Shown: one piece after another, positions 53,378-62,614 of the stretch | Layout of the letters: every line of letters starts with the position of its first letter | Numbering within the stretch: the first letter of the stretch is position 1 | NCBI GenBank assembly: GCA_021324455.1 | Contig: JAJPJA010000017.1 | Coordinates: 39,611-103,610, forward strand | DNA: 64,000 bases | From: Pseudomonadota bacterium | Lineage (GTDB): Bacteria; Desulfobacterota; Binatia; Binatales; Binataceae | Direction: 5' to 3' | The notes under the pieces: model-generated | Databases searched by the model: none | What the model saw: only the letters and a program-made list of their open reading frames with translations | Told to the model about the DNA's origin: nothing | Made by a program: the position numbers and the translations under genes

Positions 53378-53794
53378 AGACCGGCGTGCGATGCCCGCAA
53401 TGCCATGAAGGCGAGATCCTGGAGCGGCGCAGCCGGCGCGGCAAGCTGTTCTACGGATGCAGCCGCTATCCCAAATGCACCTTCGCCAGCTGGAACAAGG
53501 TCGTGGCGCAGCCGTGTCCGCAGTGCAAGTCGGCCTACCTGGTGGAGAAAACCACCAAGCGCAACGGCACCACATGGTCGTGTCCGAACGAGGACTGCAA
53601 CTATGTGGTTCAGGCCGCGCCGCCACCGCCGCCCCAAGCCGCCGCCGCCCCGCCCTCGGCGTAGCGGGCGATGCGGCAGGCGCGAACGGTGCCGGCGCCC
53701 CGGCGCGCGCAGCGTCCCGGCCGGGTGTAAGCGCTCTTGTGAAGTGTCAGGTACCCTCTTCCGCGAACACCCTGCGCTAGAAGGCTTGAAATCC

Positions 53795-53823
53795 CCCTCT
53801 CCCGCAATCCTCCGTGGAGAGGG
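53795..53823. repeat. REP-like inverted repeat, copy 2
   Basis: Perfect CCCTCTCC (53795-53802) / GGAGAGGG (53816-53823) with a 13-bp loop, followed by TCAGGGTGAGGGTGA. It matches the element at 43814-43842 in stem and 3' flank; similar CCTCTCC/GGAGAGG elements are widespread extragenic repeats in other bacteria. Located downstream of topA. Confidence 0.55.
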
Positions 53824-54034
53824 TCAGGGTGAGGGTGACTGATACGGTTTCAGCATTTCACACAAATGTCCGCGAACTGACTAATCGCGAAACTGGAATA
53901 GCTATACCTTCTCATCGGAAGTATACTGCCGGGCCGATAGTTCCAATTACAAGAGAGAAAATCTTCTTCGCTCCGCACCCGCCACCCTCATCCTTGTCTT
54001 CTCCCACGAAAAAATGCGAAAGGGAACAGAAAGT

Positions 54035-54075
54035 TCAGGTCCCCACTCCCGCAGTCAGGGGAAGAGGGGACCTGA
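54035..54075. terminator. Bidirectional hairpin between topA and the converging amidohydrolase
   Basis: TCAGGTCCCC (54035-54044) and GGGGACCTGA (54066-54075) form a perfect 10-bp stem, with an inner TCCC/GGGA pair in the 21-bp loop. It sits between converging genes (topA and the gene ending at 54117), so it may stop or stabilise both messages. No T-run is attached on either side. Confidence 0.45.
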
Positions 54076-54116
54076 GATGCTCACATGGCAATGATGAGAG
54101 ACTCAAGCCTTTCCAA

Positions 54117-55844
54117 TCAACACCGCACTATCCTGCCCGAATACGCCCTGGTATCTCTGCCGTCTTCAAAGGTGACCTCGCCGTTGACCATGATCCATCG
54201 ATAGCCGCTGGCCCGCTGCACCAGGCGCGAGTCGTTGTCCGGCGGCAAATCGTAAAGGATCTCCGGCTCTTCGACCGCGAGCTTGTCGAAATCGTAAATC
54301 ATCAGATCGGCGGCCATGCCCTCACGGATGCATCCGCGGTCCTTAAAGCCTGCCGCCCAGGCCGGCATATAGCTCAAGTGATAATGAGCTTCCTCGAGCC
54401 GGACCATCTCGGTTTCGCGCACCAGCCAGGTCAGCAGTTCGGTCGGATAAATACCCAGGGTCTGGAACTTGGCGTGGGCGCCGCCGTCGGAAAAGCCGGC
54501 CACCGTACGATGCTCCAGCAGCTCCTTGCAGTATTCGGCGCGCGAGTTGGTAATCGGCGTCAGCCATTCGGTTTTGAAATCGTCGGCGGCGGAGATATCG
54601 AGCAGGACGTCGATCGGATGCTTGTTCTCGGATTTGGCGATATCGCGCACGGTGCGGTCGCGATATTTCGCGCGCAGGTCGTCGCGATGGATCTTGCGGC
54701 AGACGAAATCAGTGATCTTTCCCGCCGCGGCGGGCCGGCGGGTGCGGTCGTAGATTTCCTTCATCTGCCGGCGGCGCACCGGATCGGTCAGCTTGGCCTT
54801 GCGCTCTTCCAGCGTGCCCATGGTGGCGTCGCGGCATACCTCGACGTCGTCGAAGAAGGTCCACTTCTCCAAGAAGCAGCAGCGCAGATTGAGCCGCACG
54901 GTCATCGCGATTCCGACCAGCGGCACGCCCTTGCGATTGTACTGGTCAACCACGCCCAGCTGGGCGCGGAAGATGTCCGGACGCCGATCGCCGGGGAACA
55001 CCGCGTTGAACACCAGCGGCCGATTTGCGGTCTCCGCCAGGCGTCCCGCGAAATCCATCGAGCGGCGCGCCGCCTCGGCCGGATCCTCGCCCTCGTTGGC
55101 GGCGGCCTGCGCGAACTGGATGTGACCGCGATCGTGCTTGCGCAGACCCCTGGCCAATTCGAGATAGAATTCGTCCGACATCATGTCCGAGATCATCAGC
55201 GTGCCGTCGTAGTCGCGCTGCACCGAGGCGTTGCCGAGCAGCCGCTGCGCCGCCCATCCGTTGGCGCCCGCCGCCATCGCTTCGTCCACGATCGCGACCA
55301 TGCGTGCAATCTCAGCCTGCGTGGGCGGGCGGCTCTTGGCCTGTTCCCATCCGCCCATCACGTAACTGACCAGCGGCGTGACCGGCACCAGCTGCATCAT
55401 GTTGACCGCCTTGGGCATCCGGTCCAGATGGTCCATGAACTGGCCGACGGTCTCCCACGTAAACGGCATGCTCGCCTTCATCGCGTCGAACGGAATCGCC
55501 TCGTTGCGCTCCATCGAAAGCATCGAGCGCTCGGCGTCCTGATGATGGACCGGGGCAAAGCCGAAGCCGCAGTTGCCGTTGGTGACCGAGGTAACCCCGT
55601 GCCAGCTTCCGATCGAGCAGGCGGGATCCCAGAACACGGGCGCGTCGTAATGACAATGGAGGTCGATGGCGCCGGGCGCGACGATCAATCCCGACGCGTC
55701 CAGGGTGCGGGCGGCGTCGCTGGTCTTGAGATAGCCGACGCGCGTGATCCTGCCGTCCTTGATACCGACGTCCGCCTTGAAGGGCGGGGTTAGAGTTCCG
55801 TCAACAATCGTGCCGCCTTTGATGATCTTGTCGAACTCCGGCAT
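54117..55844 (-). CDS. N-acyl-D-amino-acid deacylase-like amidohydrolase
   Basis: 575 residues from the ATG at 55844, which has an AGG ribosome site. The amidohydrolase-3/D-aminoacylase pattern is complete: small beta-sandwich start (DKIIKGGTIVDGTLTPPFKA), APGAIDLHCHYDAPVFWDP (HxH metal site), VTSVTNGNCGFGFAPV (the Cys typical of D-aminoacylases), and the catalytic Asp in AGFSDGGAHAKF, then MAADLMIYDFDKLAV and a C-terminal VNGEVTFEDGRDT. It should hydrolyse N-acyl or related amide bonds; the substrate is not certain. Confidence 0.87.
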   Translation of the reverse strand: MPEFDKIIKGGTIVDGTLTPPFKADVGIKDGRITRVGYLKTSDAARTLDASGLIVAPGAIDLHCHYDAPVFWDPACSIGSWHGVTSVTNGNCGFGFAPVHHQDAERSMLSMERNEAIPFDAMKASMPFTWETVGQFMDHLDRMPKAVNMMQLVPVTPLVSYVMGGWEQAKSRPPTQAEIARMVAIVDEAMAAGANGWAAQRLLGNASVQRDYDGTLMISDMMSDEFYLELARGLRKHDRGHIQFAQAAANEGEDPAEAARRSMDFAGRLAETANRPLVFNAVFPGDRRPDIFRAQLGVVDQYNRKGVPLVGIAMTVRLNLRCCFLEKWTFFDDVEVCRDATMGTLEERKAKLTDPVRRRQMKEIYDRTRRPAAAGKITDFVCRKIHRDDLRAKYRDRTVRDIAKSENKHPIDVLLDISAADDFKTEWLTPITNSRAEYCKELLEHRTVAGFSDGGAHAKFQTLGIYPTELLTWLVRETEMVRLEEAHYHLSYMPAWAAGFKDRGCIREGMAADLMIYDFDKLAVEEPEILYDLPPDNDSRLVQRASGYRWIMVNGEVTFEDGRDTRAYSGRIVRC

Positions 55845-55896
55845 AAACCCTCCGCGGACTTCCGTGTGGAAATGGCCCTGTTCGAGAGCGTCAGTT

Positions 55897-56631
55897 TTAA
55901 GGCTGCCCAAGCCAGTATCTGCCAGACGATCGACGATCCGGCAGCGGTTCGTCAAGTCCCGACAGCGGCGACGGCCAGGTCACGCGCAGCAGTTGCGGTA
56001 CACCCTGACTGAAGGGTTGGGGCGCCGAAGTCTCGATCGCCTGTGCACGCGCCACCAGCGTACGCCACACCGTGCCGGGGTCGGCGCTGAAGACGTATTG
56101 CGGGTCGGAGGGGACGTTGTACCACGAGTTTTCCAGCATCTCGTTGTGGAGCTGCTCGTCGGTCCATTGCGCGCGGCCCAGGTAAAGACGCATTCCCGCC
56201 GCCATCTGCGAATTTTTCAACTTGTCCATCAGGATGCCGGGCTTGAGGTCCAGGTAGATGTTCTTGAACAGCGGCACGGCGCTGTCGGGCGCGCGATCGG
56301 ATCGAATCAGCGCCAGCGGCTCGTTGATCCCCACCGGACCGCCGAAGTACGCGGTGTCGGAGCGGCGCTTGAGCGCGCCGCTTGAAGGAAAGAGATCGCT
56401 AAGTTTGATTTTGGTGGGCTTGTTGACGATCAGCCCGACGACCAGCGGAGTGCCAGTTGGCGGCAGCATCAGGACCACCGAATCCCGGAACATCGGATCG
56501 GGTAAGTCGGGCTGAGCCACCAGAAAATAGGTTGGCGAAGCTTTCTGATGGCCGGCAGCATGCGCCGAAGCGGTAAGCGCAAGTGCCGCAATCAGGGCCA
56601 CGAAAAGAAGTCCAAACGCGGAGGTCCTCAT
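55897..56631 (-). CDS. Exported AlgH/YqgE (UPF0301) family protein
   Basis: 244 residues from the ATG at 56631, which opens a clear signal peptide (MRTSAFGLLFVALIAALALT). The mature part starts TYFLVAQPDLPDPMFRDSVVLML, the YqgE/AlgH hallmark, and continues VGLIVNKPTKIKLSDLFP, YFGGPVGINEPLALI and RLYLGRAQWTDEQL. Ordinary YqgE proteins are cytoplasmic and about 187 residues; this one has an export signal and a C-terminal extension of about 45 residues. Function of the family unknown (AlgH affects alginate regulation in Pseudomonas). Confidence 0.85.
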   Translation of the reverse strand: MRTSAFGLLFVALIAALALTASAHAAGHQKASPTYFLVAQPDLPDPMFRDSVVLMLPPTGTPLVVGLIVNKPTKIKLSDLFPSSGALKRRSDTAYFGGPVGINEPLALIRSDRAPDSAVPLFKNIYLDLKPGILMDKLKNSQMAAGMRLYLGRAQWTDEQLHNEMLENSWYNVPSDPQYVFSADPGTVWRTLVARAQAIETSAPQPFSQGVPQLLRVTWPSPLSGLDEPLPDRRSSGRYWLGQP

Positions 56632-56729
56632 AGTCGTTCCTGCGCTCCGGGCAGGTGGGGTTAGTCGCCGGCGCACGGCGCGGGCCGGCCGGAAAAACTC
56701 ATCCTGACCCCGATTTTACGGCTCGGCAG

Positions 56730-56752
56730 CGGCTTCAGCCAGCTTGAAGCCG
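56730..56752. promoter_or_regulatory. 8-bp hairpin in the YqgE-LLM divergent region
   Basis: CGGCTTCA (56730-56737) and TGAAGCCG (56745-56752) form a perfect inverted repeat with a 7-bp spacer, immediately next to a second inverted repeat at 56763-56788. Role unknown; probably part of a shared control region. Confidence 0.4.
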
Positions 56753-56762
56753 TTGTTATGGT

Positions 56763-56788
56763 ACCGTACTGCCGGTAGATAGTACGGT
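56763..56788. promoter_or_regulatory. Inverted repeat ACCGTACT-N10-AGTACGGT, candidate operator
   Basis: ACCGTACT (56763-56770) faces AGTACGGT (56781-56788) with a 10-bp spacer, between divergent yqgE-like (start 56631) and LLM (start 56898) genes. The 8-10-8 geometry fits a dimeric repressor such as a TetR or MarR protein. No regulator gene is adjacent. Confidence 0.45.
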
Positions 56789-56897
56789 CCGGCCGCCGCT
56801 ATATTGGCTGCCGAGCGCCGCCTGCATCCGGGGCTGGGCGCAACCAAGGCCGTGACGAGCGCGCGCGCTCTGCACCGCAGATAAGACGGGGCCCATC

Positions 56898-58001
56898 ATG
56901 AAATTTGGCATCTTCTACGAACTGATCGCGCTTAAACCCCACGACAACGCCGCGGTGATCCGCTCCTACAAGGAAGCGCTGGAGCAGATTAAATTCGCCG
57001 AGCAGATGGGTTTCGAATACGTGTGGGAAACCGAGCATCATTTTCTGGAGAAATTCTCCTACTCCGCCGCGCCCGAGCTGTTCCTGACCGCGGTCGCGCA
57101 GAACACCTCGAAAATCAGGATCGGCCACGGCGCCGTGCTGTTGACCATGAACCATCCGGTGCGGGTGGCCGAACGCGCCGCCGTTCTGGATATCCTGAGC
57201 GACGGCCGGCTTGAATTCGGCACCGCCCGCGGCGTCACCGAGGCCGAGCTCGGCGGCTTTATGATCGAGCCCGAGGACTCCCGTCCGATGTGGGAAGAGG
57301 CGCTGCGGATGATCCCGCCGATGTGGATGAACGATCGCTTCGAGTGGAACGGCCGGTTCTTCAAGGTGCCGCCGCGCAACGTGATTCCCAAGCCGGTCCA
57401 GCAGCCGCATCCGCCGCTGTGGGTCGCCGCCACCACGCCGCCGACCTTCGAGATGGCCGGCCGGATGGGTCTTGGGGTGCTCTCGTTCTCGCTCACCGCG
57501 CCCGGCCAGTCGGAGAAGGCGGTGGTCGCCTATCGCGAAGCGATTCGCAACGCCGAGCCGGTCGGCGCGAAGATCAACAACCAGGTGGCCGCGTTCACCA
57601 CCGCGGTATGCATGGAAGATGACGCCGAGGCGCGCCGCATCGGATCCTTCTCCGCCGCCGCCTATGCCGAAGGCTCGCGCCAGATCTATACCCAGTGGAG
57701 CAAGTCCGAAACCGGATGGAAAGGATGGTTCGGGCGGGAGACATTGACCGAAGCCGAAATCACACCCGAAGCGATGGACAAGCTGTGCGATGACGGCGTG
57801 GTCTGCGTGGGCGACCCGGAGCATTGCATCCGCATCATCAAGCGCTGGGAAGAGCTGGGCGTTGACCAGATCATGTGTTTGGTCCAGGCCGGCCGCATCA
57901 CCCATCAGCAGGCGATGAAGAGTATCGAGAATTTCGGCAAGTATGTAATTCCGTATTTCAAGCGGCGTTCGGGGGAACAAACCGCTGCCGCGCCGCAGTA
58001 G
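56898..58001 (+). CDS. Luciferase-like (LLM class) flavin/F420-dependent oxidoreductase
   Basis: 367 residues. The start MKFGIFYELIALKP, QMGFEYVWETEHHFLE, and TSKIRIGHGAVLLTMNHPVRVAERAAVLDILSDGRLEFGTARGV mark the bacterial luciferase-like superfamily. It probably uses FMNH2 or F420; no reductase is near. The gene lies just before the Baeyer-Villiger-type monooxygenase, 134 bp apart on the same strand; joint action on a cyclic ketone is plausible. Confidence 0.88.
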   Translation: MKFGIFYELIALKPHDNAAVIRSYKEALEQIKFAEQMGFEYVWETEHHFLEKFSYSAAPELFLTAVAQNTSKIRIGHGAVLLTMNHPVRVAERAAVLDILSDGRLEFGTARGVTEAELGGFMIEPEDSRPMWEEALRMIPPMWMNDRFEWNGRFFKVPPRNVIPKPVQQPHPPLWVAATTPPTFEMAGRMGLGVLSFSLTAPGQSEKAVVAYREAIRNAEPVGAKINNQVAAFTTAVCMEDDAEARRIGSFSAAAYAEGSRQIYTQWSKSETGWKGWFGRETLTEAEITPEAMDKLCDDGVVCVGDPEHCIRIIKRWEELGVDQIMCLVQAGRITHQQAMKSIENFGKYVIPYFKRRSGEQTAAAPQ

Positions 58002-58135
58002 CGGCGATTTCCATCCTGGGTGATTTCCAGCTCGCGGTACTCTTGAGTTCTCCGGCGCGGCTGAGTATGACTCGCGAGCAGGCGGCAGACAGCCGTTGAA
58101 TCAACGCCCGCTTCCGCGGCCAGGGAGTTTGCCCC

Positions 58136-59962
58136 ATGGGTGACGCGTCCGAGACGGCGCTTCAAGACAATATTTATGAAGGCATCGATTTCGATCCCGA
58201 TGCCCTGCGCGCCAAATACCGCGAAGAGCGCGACAAGCGCCTGCGCCCCGATGGCAACGAACAGTACGTCGAAGTGCGCGGCGACTTCAGCCGTTACGTT
58301 GACGATCCCTATGTCGATCCCGGCTATACCCGCGAGCCCTTGAACGAGGAGGTTGAGGTTCTGATTGTCGGGGGCGGCTTCGGCGGTCTGTTGGCGGGAG
58401 CGCGTCTGCGCGAGGCGGGCATTAATGACCTCCGTATAATCGAGAAGGGCGGCGACTTCGGCGGCACCTGGTACTGGAACCGTTATCCGGGTGCGCAATG
58501 CGATGTCGAGTCGTATATCTATCTGCCGCTGCTCGAGGAGACCGGCTACATTCCCAAGGAGAAATACTCCTACGCACCGGAAATTTTGGAGCACTCGCGC
58601 CGGATCGGGAGAAAATTCGATTTATACCGCAACGCCTTGTTTCAGACGCAGCTCAAAGAGATGACCTGGAGCGAAGGCCAGCTCAGGTGGATCGTCAGCA
58701 CGAATCGCGGCGACTGCCTGAAGGCCCGCTTCGTGGTCATGTCCAATGGGCCGTTGAACCGGCCCAAGCTGCCCGGGATTCCAGGCATCGACCGCTATAA
58801 GGGACATACCTTCCACACCAGCCGCTGGGACTATGCGTACACCGGCGGCGATACCAGCGGAAACCTGCACAAACTTGCCGACAAGCGGGTGGCAATCATC
58901 GGTACCGGAGCGACCGCTGTCCAATGTGTGCCGTACCTCGCCAAAGACGCGCAGCATCTGTACGTCTTCCAGCGCACGCCGTCCTCGGTCGACGAGCGCG
59001 GCAACCGTCCCACAGACCCCGAATGGGTGAAGACGTTAACCCCGGGATGGCAGAAGCGGCGCATGGACAATTTTAACATCCTGGTTTCCGGCGGCAGCCA
59101 GGATGTGGACCTCGTAAGCGACGGCTGGACCGACATCTTCCGGATGCTGGGCAGACTCCCGGCAGATCAGGCCGCCCGCCTGTCGCCGCATGAGCGCGGG
59201 CGCATGCTGGAGTTGGCGGACTTCAAAAAGATGAACCAGATCCGCGCGCGAGTGGACGCGATCGTGAAGGACAAGCGCACCGCGGAGGCGCTCAAGCCAT
59301 GGTACCGTCAGTTCTGTAAACGCCCCACCTTCAACGACGAGTATCTGCCGGCTTTCAACCGCCCCAACGTAACCCTGGTGGACACCAGGGGCCGCGGCGT
59401 CGATCATATCACCGAAAAGGGCCTGGTATTCGACGACGTGGAATATCAAGTCGACTGCATCATTTTCGCCACCGGGTTCGAAGTGGGCACCGCCTACACC
59501 CGGCGCGCGGGCTTTGAGATTTACGGCCGCGGAGGGAAATCGCTCACTGAGTACTGGGCCAACGGCCTCAGAACGCTGCACGGCTTCTACAGCCACGGGT
59601 TCCCGAACTGCTTCCACATGGGCACCACGCAGAACGCCTTGACCGCAAACTTTCCGCACATGCTTCAGGATCAGGCGGGCCACATCAGCAGGCTGATTGT
59701 GCACGCGATATCGCACCACGCTCGGTGCATCGAACCTACCGCCGAGGCGGAAGCCGAGTGGGTCGCAACCATCCGGCGAAAGTCGATTCAAAACCGGCGA
59801 TTCCAGCGGGAATGCACGCCGGGATACTACAATAACGAAGGTAAACCCGCCGAAGGCACGGGTTTCTTCGGCGAGCAATACGGCGGCGGACCGGTTGAAT
59901 TCGATGACATCATGCACCAGTGGCGCGCCGACGGGCGGATGCAGGGGCTGAAGTTATACTGA
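58136..59962 (+). CDS. Flavin-containing Baeyer-Villiger-type monooxygenase
   Basis: 608 residues. The first FAD site (LIVGGGFGGLLAGARLREAG, about residue 76), the Baeyer-Villiger motif GGTWYWNRYPGAQCD (about 113-127), the central fingerprint YKGHTFHTSRWDY (FxGxxxHxxxW) and the NADPH site IIGTGATAVQCVP (about 258) are all intact. It should oxidise ketones to esters or lactones with NADPH and O2. An N-terminal extension of about 75 acidic residues resembles that of large (cyclopentadecanone/phenylacetone-like) enzymes. The amidohydrolases nearby could act on the ester products. Confidence 0.93.
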   Translation: MGDASETALQDNIYEGIDFDPDALRAKYREERDKRLRPDGNEQYVEVRGDFSRYVDDPYVDPGYTREPLNEEVEVLIVGGGFGGLLAGARLREAGINDLRIIEKGGDFGGTWYWNRYPGAQCDVESYIYLPLLEETGYIPKEKYSYAPEILEHSRRIGRKFDLYRNALFQTQLKEMTWSEGQLRWIVSTNRGDCLKARFVVMSNGPLNRPKLPGIPGIDRYKGHTFHTSRWDYAYTGGDTSGNLHKLADKRVAIIGTGATAVQCVPYLAKDAQHLYVFQRTPSSVDERGNRPTDPEWVKTLTPGWQKRRMDNFNILVSGGSQDVDLVSDGWTDIFRMLGRLPADQAARLSPHERGRMLELADFKKMNQIRARVDAIVKDKRTAEALKPWYRQFCKRPTFNDEYLPAFNRPNVTLVDTRGRGVDHITEKGLVFDDVEYQVDCIIFATGFEVGTAYTRRAGFEIYGRGGKSLTEYWANGLRTLHGFYSHGFPNCFHMGTTQNALTANFPHMLQDQAGHISRLIVHAISHHARCIEPTAEAEAEWVATIRRKSIQNRRFQRECTPGYYNNEGKPAEGTGFFGEQYGGGPVEFDDIMHQWRADGRMQGLKLY

Positions 59963-60044
59963 AGTTCGCCGCGCGCCGTTTCCGCCGCTGACGCCGAGTG
60001 CGACATCACTTCCATCTGTCCGGGGAGGACGGGGTTTTGCGGCG

Positions 60045-61052
60045 TTACTGAAAATGCGGCATCACCTTTTTTGCAAACAGCTCGATGTTATCCGCAACCT
60101 TGCTGACCGGCAGTCCCGGCGGCGCGATGGCCAATCCGAAACTTTCCAATCGCACCTCGGCCGTCGCCGCCTTGATCAGTTTGACGGCTTCTTCGGGGGT
60201 GACCACGGTTATGAGGCTGCGCCGCTTCAACTCATCGACGCTCTCCATATGCCGCCAGAAGCCGGTGCCGGTGCCTTCAAACCATCTGGCGTAGGCGTTG
60301 TACCAATACATCACGCCGGGAGCCCAGAGGTTGAAGTCGCGCTCCGGGTCGCTGGATACCACCAGCCACGACACGCCGTGCAGGCTGCCGCTGACGCGCG
60401 CTTTGGCCGGATCCTTGCCGAGCTTGCTCAGCTCGTAGCGATACAGCTCCACGTTCCGCTTGTGGGCGGGTCCGATGTAGCCGTCGCCGTATTTGGCGGC
60501 GCGCCTGACCGCGGCCGGTCCGAATCCGCCTACCCATAGCGGAGGATTGGGCTGCTGCACCGGACGCGGCGTGACCCTGGCTCCATCGATATGAAAATGC
60601 CTGCCGTGGAAGGTGACCTTTTCGCCTTGCCACAGCCGCCGGATGATCTCCAGGGCTTCATTGGCGCGCGAGGCGCGGGTCTTCAGATCGATTCCATAGC
60701 CGGCGAATTCCTCAGGACGGTATCCAAGTCCGACCCCCAAATCGAGCCGGCCGTTGGAAATCACATCCAGTACGGCGCCATCCTCGGCCAGCCTGACCGG
60801 ATCGTACAGCGGCAGGATGGCGATGTTGGTGAAGACCCGCATCTTTCTGGTGCGCGCGGCGACGGCGGTGGCAGCGATCAGCGGCGAAGGAACGTAGTCA
60901 TCGTCGGCGAAGTGATGCTCAAGAAAGAAGGCATCCTCGAAGCCGATAGATTCCGCCCACGCCATATGCTCGATGATATCGGCATAAACCTCGGCCGATG
61001 ACCGCCCCGAATGCGGCGGGTTGCGAAAATCCGTCAATAATCCAAAGCGCAT
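60045..61052 (-). CDS. Luciferase-like (LLM class) oxidoreductase
   Basis: 335 residues with MRFGLLTDFRNPPHSG, the family pattern GFEDAFFLEHHFADDDYVPSP (about 37-57), MRVFTNIAILPLYDPVRLAEDGAVLDVISNGRLDLGVGLGY and VQQPNPPLWVGGFG. It is related to but distinct from the LLM protein at 56898. It is a convergent neighbour of the monooxygenase, 82 bp away. Cofactor and substrate unknown. Confidence 0.88.
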   Translation of the reverse strand: MRFGLLTDFRNPPHSGRSSAEVYADIIEHMAWAESIGFEDAFFLEHHFADDDYVPSPLIAATAVAARTRKMRVFTNIAILPLYDPVRLAEDGAVLDVISNGRLDLGVGLGYRPEEFAGYGIDLKTRASRANEALEIIRRLWQGEKVTFHGRHFHIDGARVTPRPVQQPNPPLWVGGFGPAAVRRAAKYGDGYIGPAHKRNVELYRYELSKLGKDPAKARVSGSLHGVSWLVVSSDPERDFNLWAPGVMYWYNAYARWFEGTGTGFWRHMESVDELKRRSLITVVTPEEAVKLIKAATAEVRLESFGLAIAPPGLPVSKVADNIELFAKKVMPHFQ

Positions 61053-61282
61053 CAGTCCTGTACCCCCGGGTTACCGGCCAATTCAGGAAGCCTAGTAACC
61101 CCGAGCTGCCGCCGTCAACGTACAGCGTTGTCCGGGTCCCGCAGCCGGAAGGTCCGAAACCGGCAATCACCGGCGGGAGTTGGGGCATCTTGTCCAACAT
61201 CCGGCCAACCAAAGCGTTGACGCTCGATCCGCTCGAGGCGCTGCGCTAGGAATAGCCCAATCCGCGATGCCGGGAGGCGCCA
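61053..61282. other. Divergent intergenic region
   Basis: 230 bp between the LLM gene (reverse) and the zinc alcohol dehydrogenase (forward). A ribosome site GGGAGG at 61270-61275 precedes the dehydrogenase. No distinct promoter or inverted repeat recognised. Confidence 0.35.
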
Positions 61283-62371
61283 ATGAAGGCCGCGATTTTT
61301 CATGGAACAGGCCAGCCCCATACCTTCGAAGCGGTGGAAATTGATCGGCCCAAGGGGCATGAGGTGCTGGTCCGCACGGTGGCTTGCGGCGTCTGCCACA
61401 GCGATTTATCGGCCGCCGAGGGCAAGGTGCCGGTGGCGACGCCGATGATTCTCGGACACGAACCGGCTGGAATCGTGGAGGCAGTCGGCGAAGATGTCGC
61501 CGACTTCGCGCCGGGCGATCATGTAATCGCGCGTCTGCGTCCGTTCTGCGGCCGATGCAACCAATGCCTGTTGGGCCAGCCCAACCGATGCAATAACCGC
61601 GCGGCGGTGCAGCGCGTTGCCGGAGACCGCCCGCGGATGACGTATCGGGGCGGCAGAATCACCGGCATCACCGGTGATGCCGCCGGTTTCGCCGAGCGGA
61701 TGCTCACCCACGAAAACGGCTTCGTGAAAATTCCCCAGGATGTACCGCTGGGGTCGGCCGCACTGCTGGGATGCGCGGTGGTGACGGGCGTCGGCGCGGT
61801 AATCAATACTGCGAAGGTTGAGGCCGGCTCCTCGGTCGCGGTATTCGGCGCGGGCGGCATCGGCTTGTCGGCCATTCAGGGGGCGCGCATCGCGGGAGCC
61901 CGCCGCATCATCGCGGTGGACGTCAATGAAAGCAAACTGGCAGCGGCCCGGCGCTTCGGCGCGAGCCACGTGATCGACGCCTCGGCGGTGGATCCGGTCC
62001 AGGCGATACTCAAATTGACCGGCGGCGTGGATTATTCCTTCGAGGCCATTGGGCTCAAGCAGACCGCCCAACAATGTATCGATGTGCTGGTGCCGGGCGG
62101 CACCGCAACCATTATCGGAGTGCTCGGGCTTGACCAGAGGGTCGAGATCGATCCGATGAGCCTGCTGGCCGAAAAGCGCGTGCAGGGATGCAGCATGGGT
62201 TCGACCCGCTTCCGGATCGACGCTCCGCGCTACATCGAGCTGTATCAGCAAGGACGCCTGTTGCTGGACGAAATGATCACCCGGCGCATCCGCCTTGAAC
62301 AACTCGACGAAGCCTTCGCCGCCATGAATCGAGGCGAAGTCCTGCGCAGCGTCATAATGTTCGAATCATAA
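61283..62371 (+). CDS. Zinc-dependent alcohol dehydrogenase (MDR superfamily)
   Basis: 362 residues. Catalytic-zinc site VACGVCHSDLSAAEG and LGHEPAGIVEAVGEDV, structural-zinc site CGRCNQCLLGQPNRC (about 91-105), NAD Rossmann AVFGAGGIGLSAIQGA and IAVDVNESKLAAARRFGA. The pattern matches class-III-like/aryl-alcohol dehydrogenases. It can supply the ketone for a Baeyer-Villiger step or take alcohols made downstream. Single gene, RBS GGGAGG. Confidence 0.94.
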   Translation: MKAAIFHGTGQPHTFEAVEIDRPKGHEVLVRTVACGVCHSDLSAAEGKVPVATPMILGHEPAGIVEAVGEDVADFAPGDHVIARLRPFCGRCNQCLLGQPNRCNNRAAVQRVAGDRPRMTYRGGRITGITGDAAGFAERMLTHENGFVKIPQDVPLGSAALLGCAVVTGVGAVINTAKVEAGSSVAVFGAGGIGLSAIQGARIAGARRIIAVDVNESKLAAARRFGASHVIDASAVDPVQAILKLTGGVDYSFEAIGLKQTAQQCIDVLVPGGTATIIGVLGLDQRVEIDPMSLLAEKRVQGCSMGSTRFRIDAPRYIELYQQGRLLLDEMITRRIRLEQLDEAFAAMNRGEVLRSVIMFES

Positions 62372-62614
62372 ACAAGATCCAGTTCTGCGCCGCTGTTCCC
62401 GGCCTTGCCGCCGGAGTTGCCGGCATTTCCGGGCGGTCCGCCAGCGCCATGATTCGTTGTCGCGGATGGTCGTTGTTAGCGCGGTGGTCGATTATTTTCC
62501 GCGATATCTGGATGACCCGCGCCGAAACGCGCGGACCATTTACACTTTCCAAGCGGGTCTGATAGGTGAAGAACTCCAGCGAAGTTTAACGCGCGCGGCG
62601 CGGAGGAAAGTGCA
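62372..62614. other. Intergenic region with a Gly-rich reading frame on the reverse strand
   Basis: 243 bp between the alcohol dehydrogenase and the VOC gene. On the reverse strand about 62385-62455 one frame reads GAGGPPGNAGNSGGKAGNSG, reminiscent of collagen-like or PGRS repeats, but there is no start or ribosome site and it overlaps the end of the dehydrogenase; it may be a remnant or chance. Nothing else seen. Confidence 0.3.

Larger units (their letters stand above)
53665..54116. other. Convergent intergenic region after topA
   Basis: A 452-bp gap containing the REP-like repeat at 53795-53823 and the larger hairpin at 54035-54075. The open frames have no family features; sequence between 53850 and 54030 is AT-rich and low in coding signal. 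No gene supported. Confidence 0.45.

Noticed and set aside
53814..55793. Long forward open frame opposite the D-aminoacylase-like gene
   Set aside because: It is the antisense shadow of a clear amidohydrolase, a common effect of high-GC codon usage, and has no family motif.
62385..62455. Gly-rich (collagen- or PGRS-like) peptide frame on the reverse strand after the alcohol dehydrogenase
   Set aside because: No start or ribosome site, only about 20 Gly-rich codons, and overlaps another gene end; chance in high-GC sequence is as likely.
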